A stretch of 5,473 nt of DNA. It comes from Clostridiales bacterium (GTDB taxonomy: Bacteria; Bacillota; Clostridia; Oscillospirales; Acutalibacteraceae). The stretch covers positions 1-5,473 of the forward strand of contig JAJBVR010000077.1 in NCBI GenBank assembly GCA_020859725.1, written 5' to 3'. A program made the position numbers and the translations under genes. The notes below the pieces were generated by a model. That model was not told where the DNA came from. It was given only the letters and a program-made list of their open reading frames with translations, and made no database searches. The first letter of the stretch is position 1. Each line of letters opens with the position of its first letter. This document shows, in pieces, positions 5,456-5,473 of this stretch.

Positions 5456-5473
5456 ATTTGTTAAATTTCAATT

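Noticed and set aside
1..5473. Insertion sequence, phage, CRISPR or defence system
   Set aside because: No transposase, integrase, repeat-spacer pattern, terminal repeats or defence domains are seen, and all the genes are ordinary metabolic or housekeeping families.

Overview
The window looks like chromosomal DNA of an AT-rich, strictly anaerobic Gram-positive bacterium, most likely a member of the Clostridia. Three things suggest this: low-GC, A-rich codon use; genes for maturing an [FeFe] hydrogenase; and a luxS gene placed with Firmicutes-type housekeeping genes. No mobile element, CRISPR array, rRNA or tRNA was seen.

The left part (about 1-1850) is read on the minus strand. A promoter near 1778-1806 drives a leader of about 130 nt that carries two copies of a CTGAC(G/C)GAAAG motif and ends in an intrinsic terminator just before the first gene. 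That gene encodes a TM1266-type iron-only hydrogenase system regulator. It overlaps hydE (radical SAM maturase), and hydG follows after a 147-bp gap that contains a hairpin. HydE supplies part of the dithiomethylamine bridge of the H-cluster, and HydG makes its CO and CN ligands from tyrosine. The hydG frame is cut by a TAA after 64 codons, although HydG-like residues continue beyond it to the window edge.

The right part (1815-5458) is read on the plus strand. A divergent promoter sits so close to the first ATG that the transcript is probably leaderless. It is followed by a tight three-gene cluster: an RluA-family pseudouridine synthase, a zinc-dependent phospholipase C-like protein and luxS (S-ribosylhomocysteine lyase). 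Spacing is 15 nt, then a 1-nt overlap. After 61 bp comes a calcineurin-like metallophosphoesterase with a C-terminal membrane anchor, closed by a strong terminator. Its signal peptide is encoded, but it is one base out of frame with the well-placed ATG at 4170, at a run of six A.

The points most worth checking are the leader/attenuator of the hydrogenase maturation operon and the two single-base lesions (hydG nonsense, metallophosphoesterase frameshift). Each lesion may be a real mutation, a switch or a sequence error.
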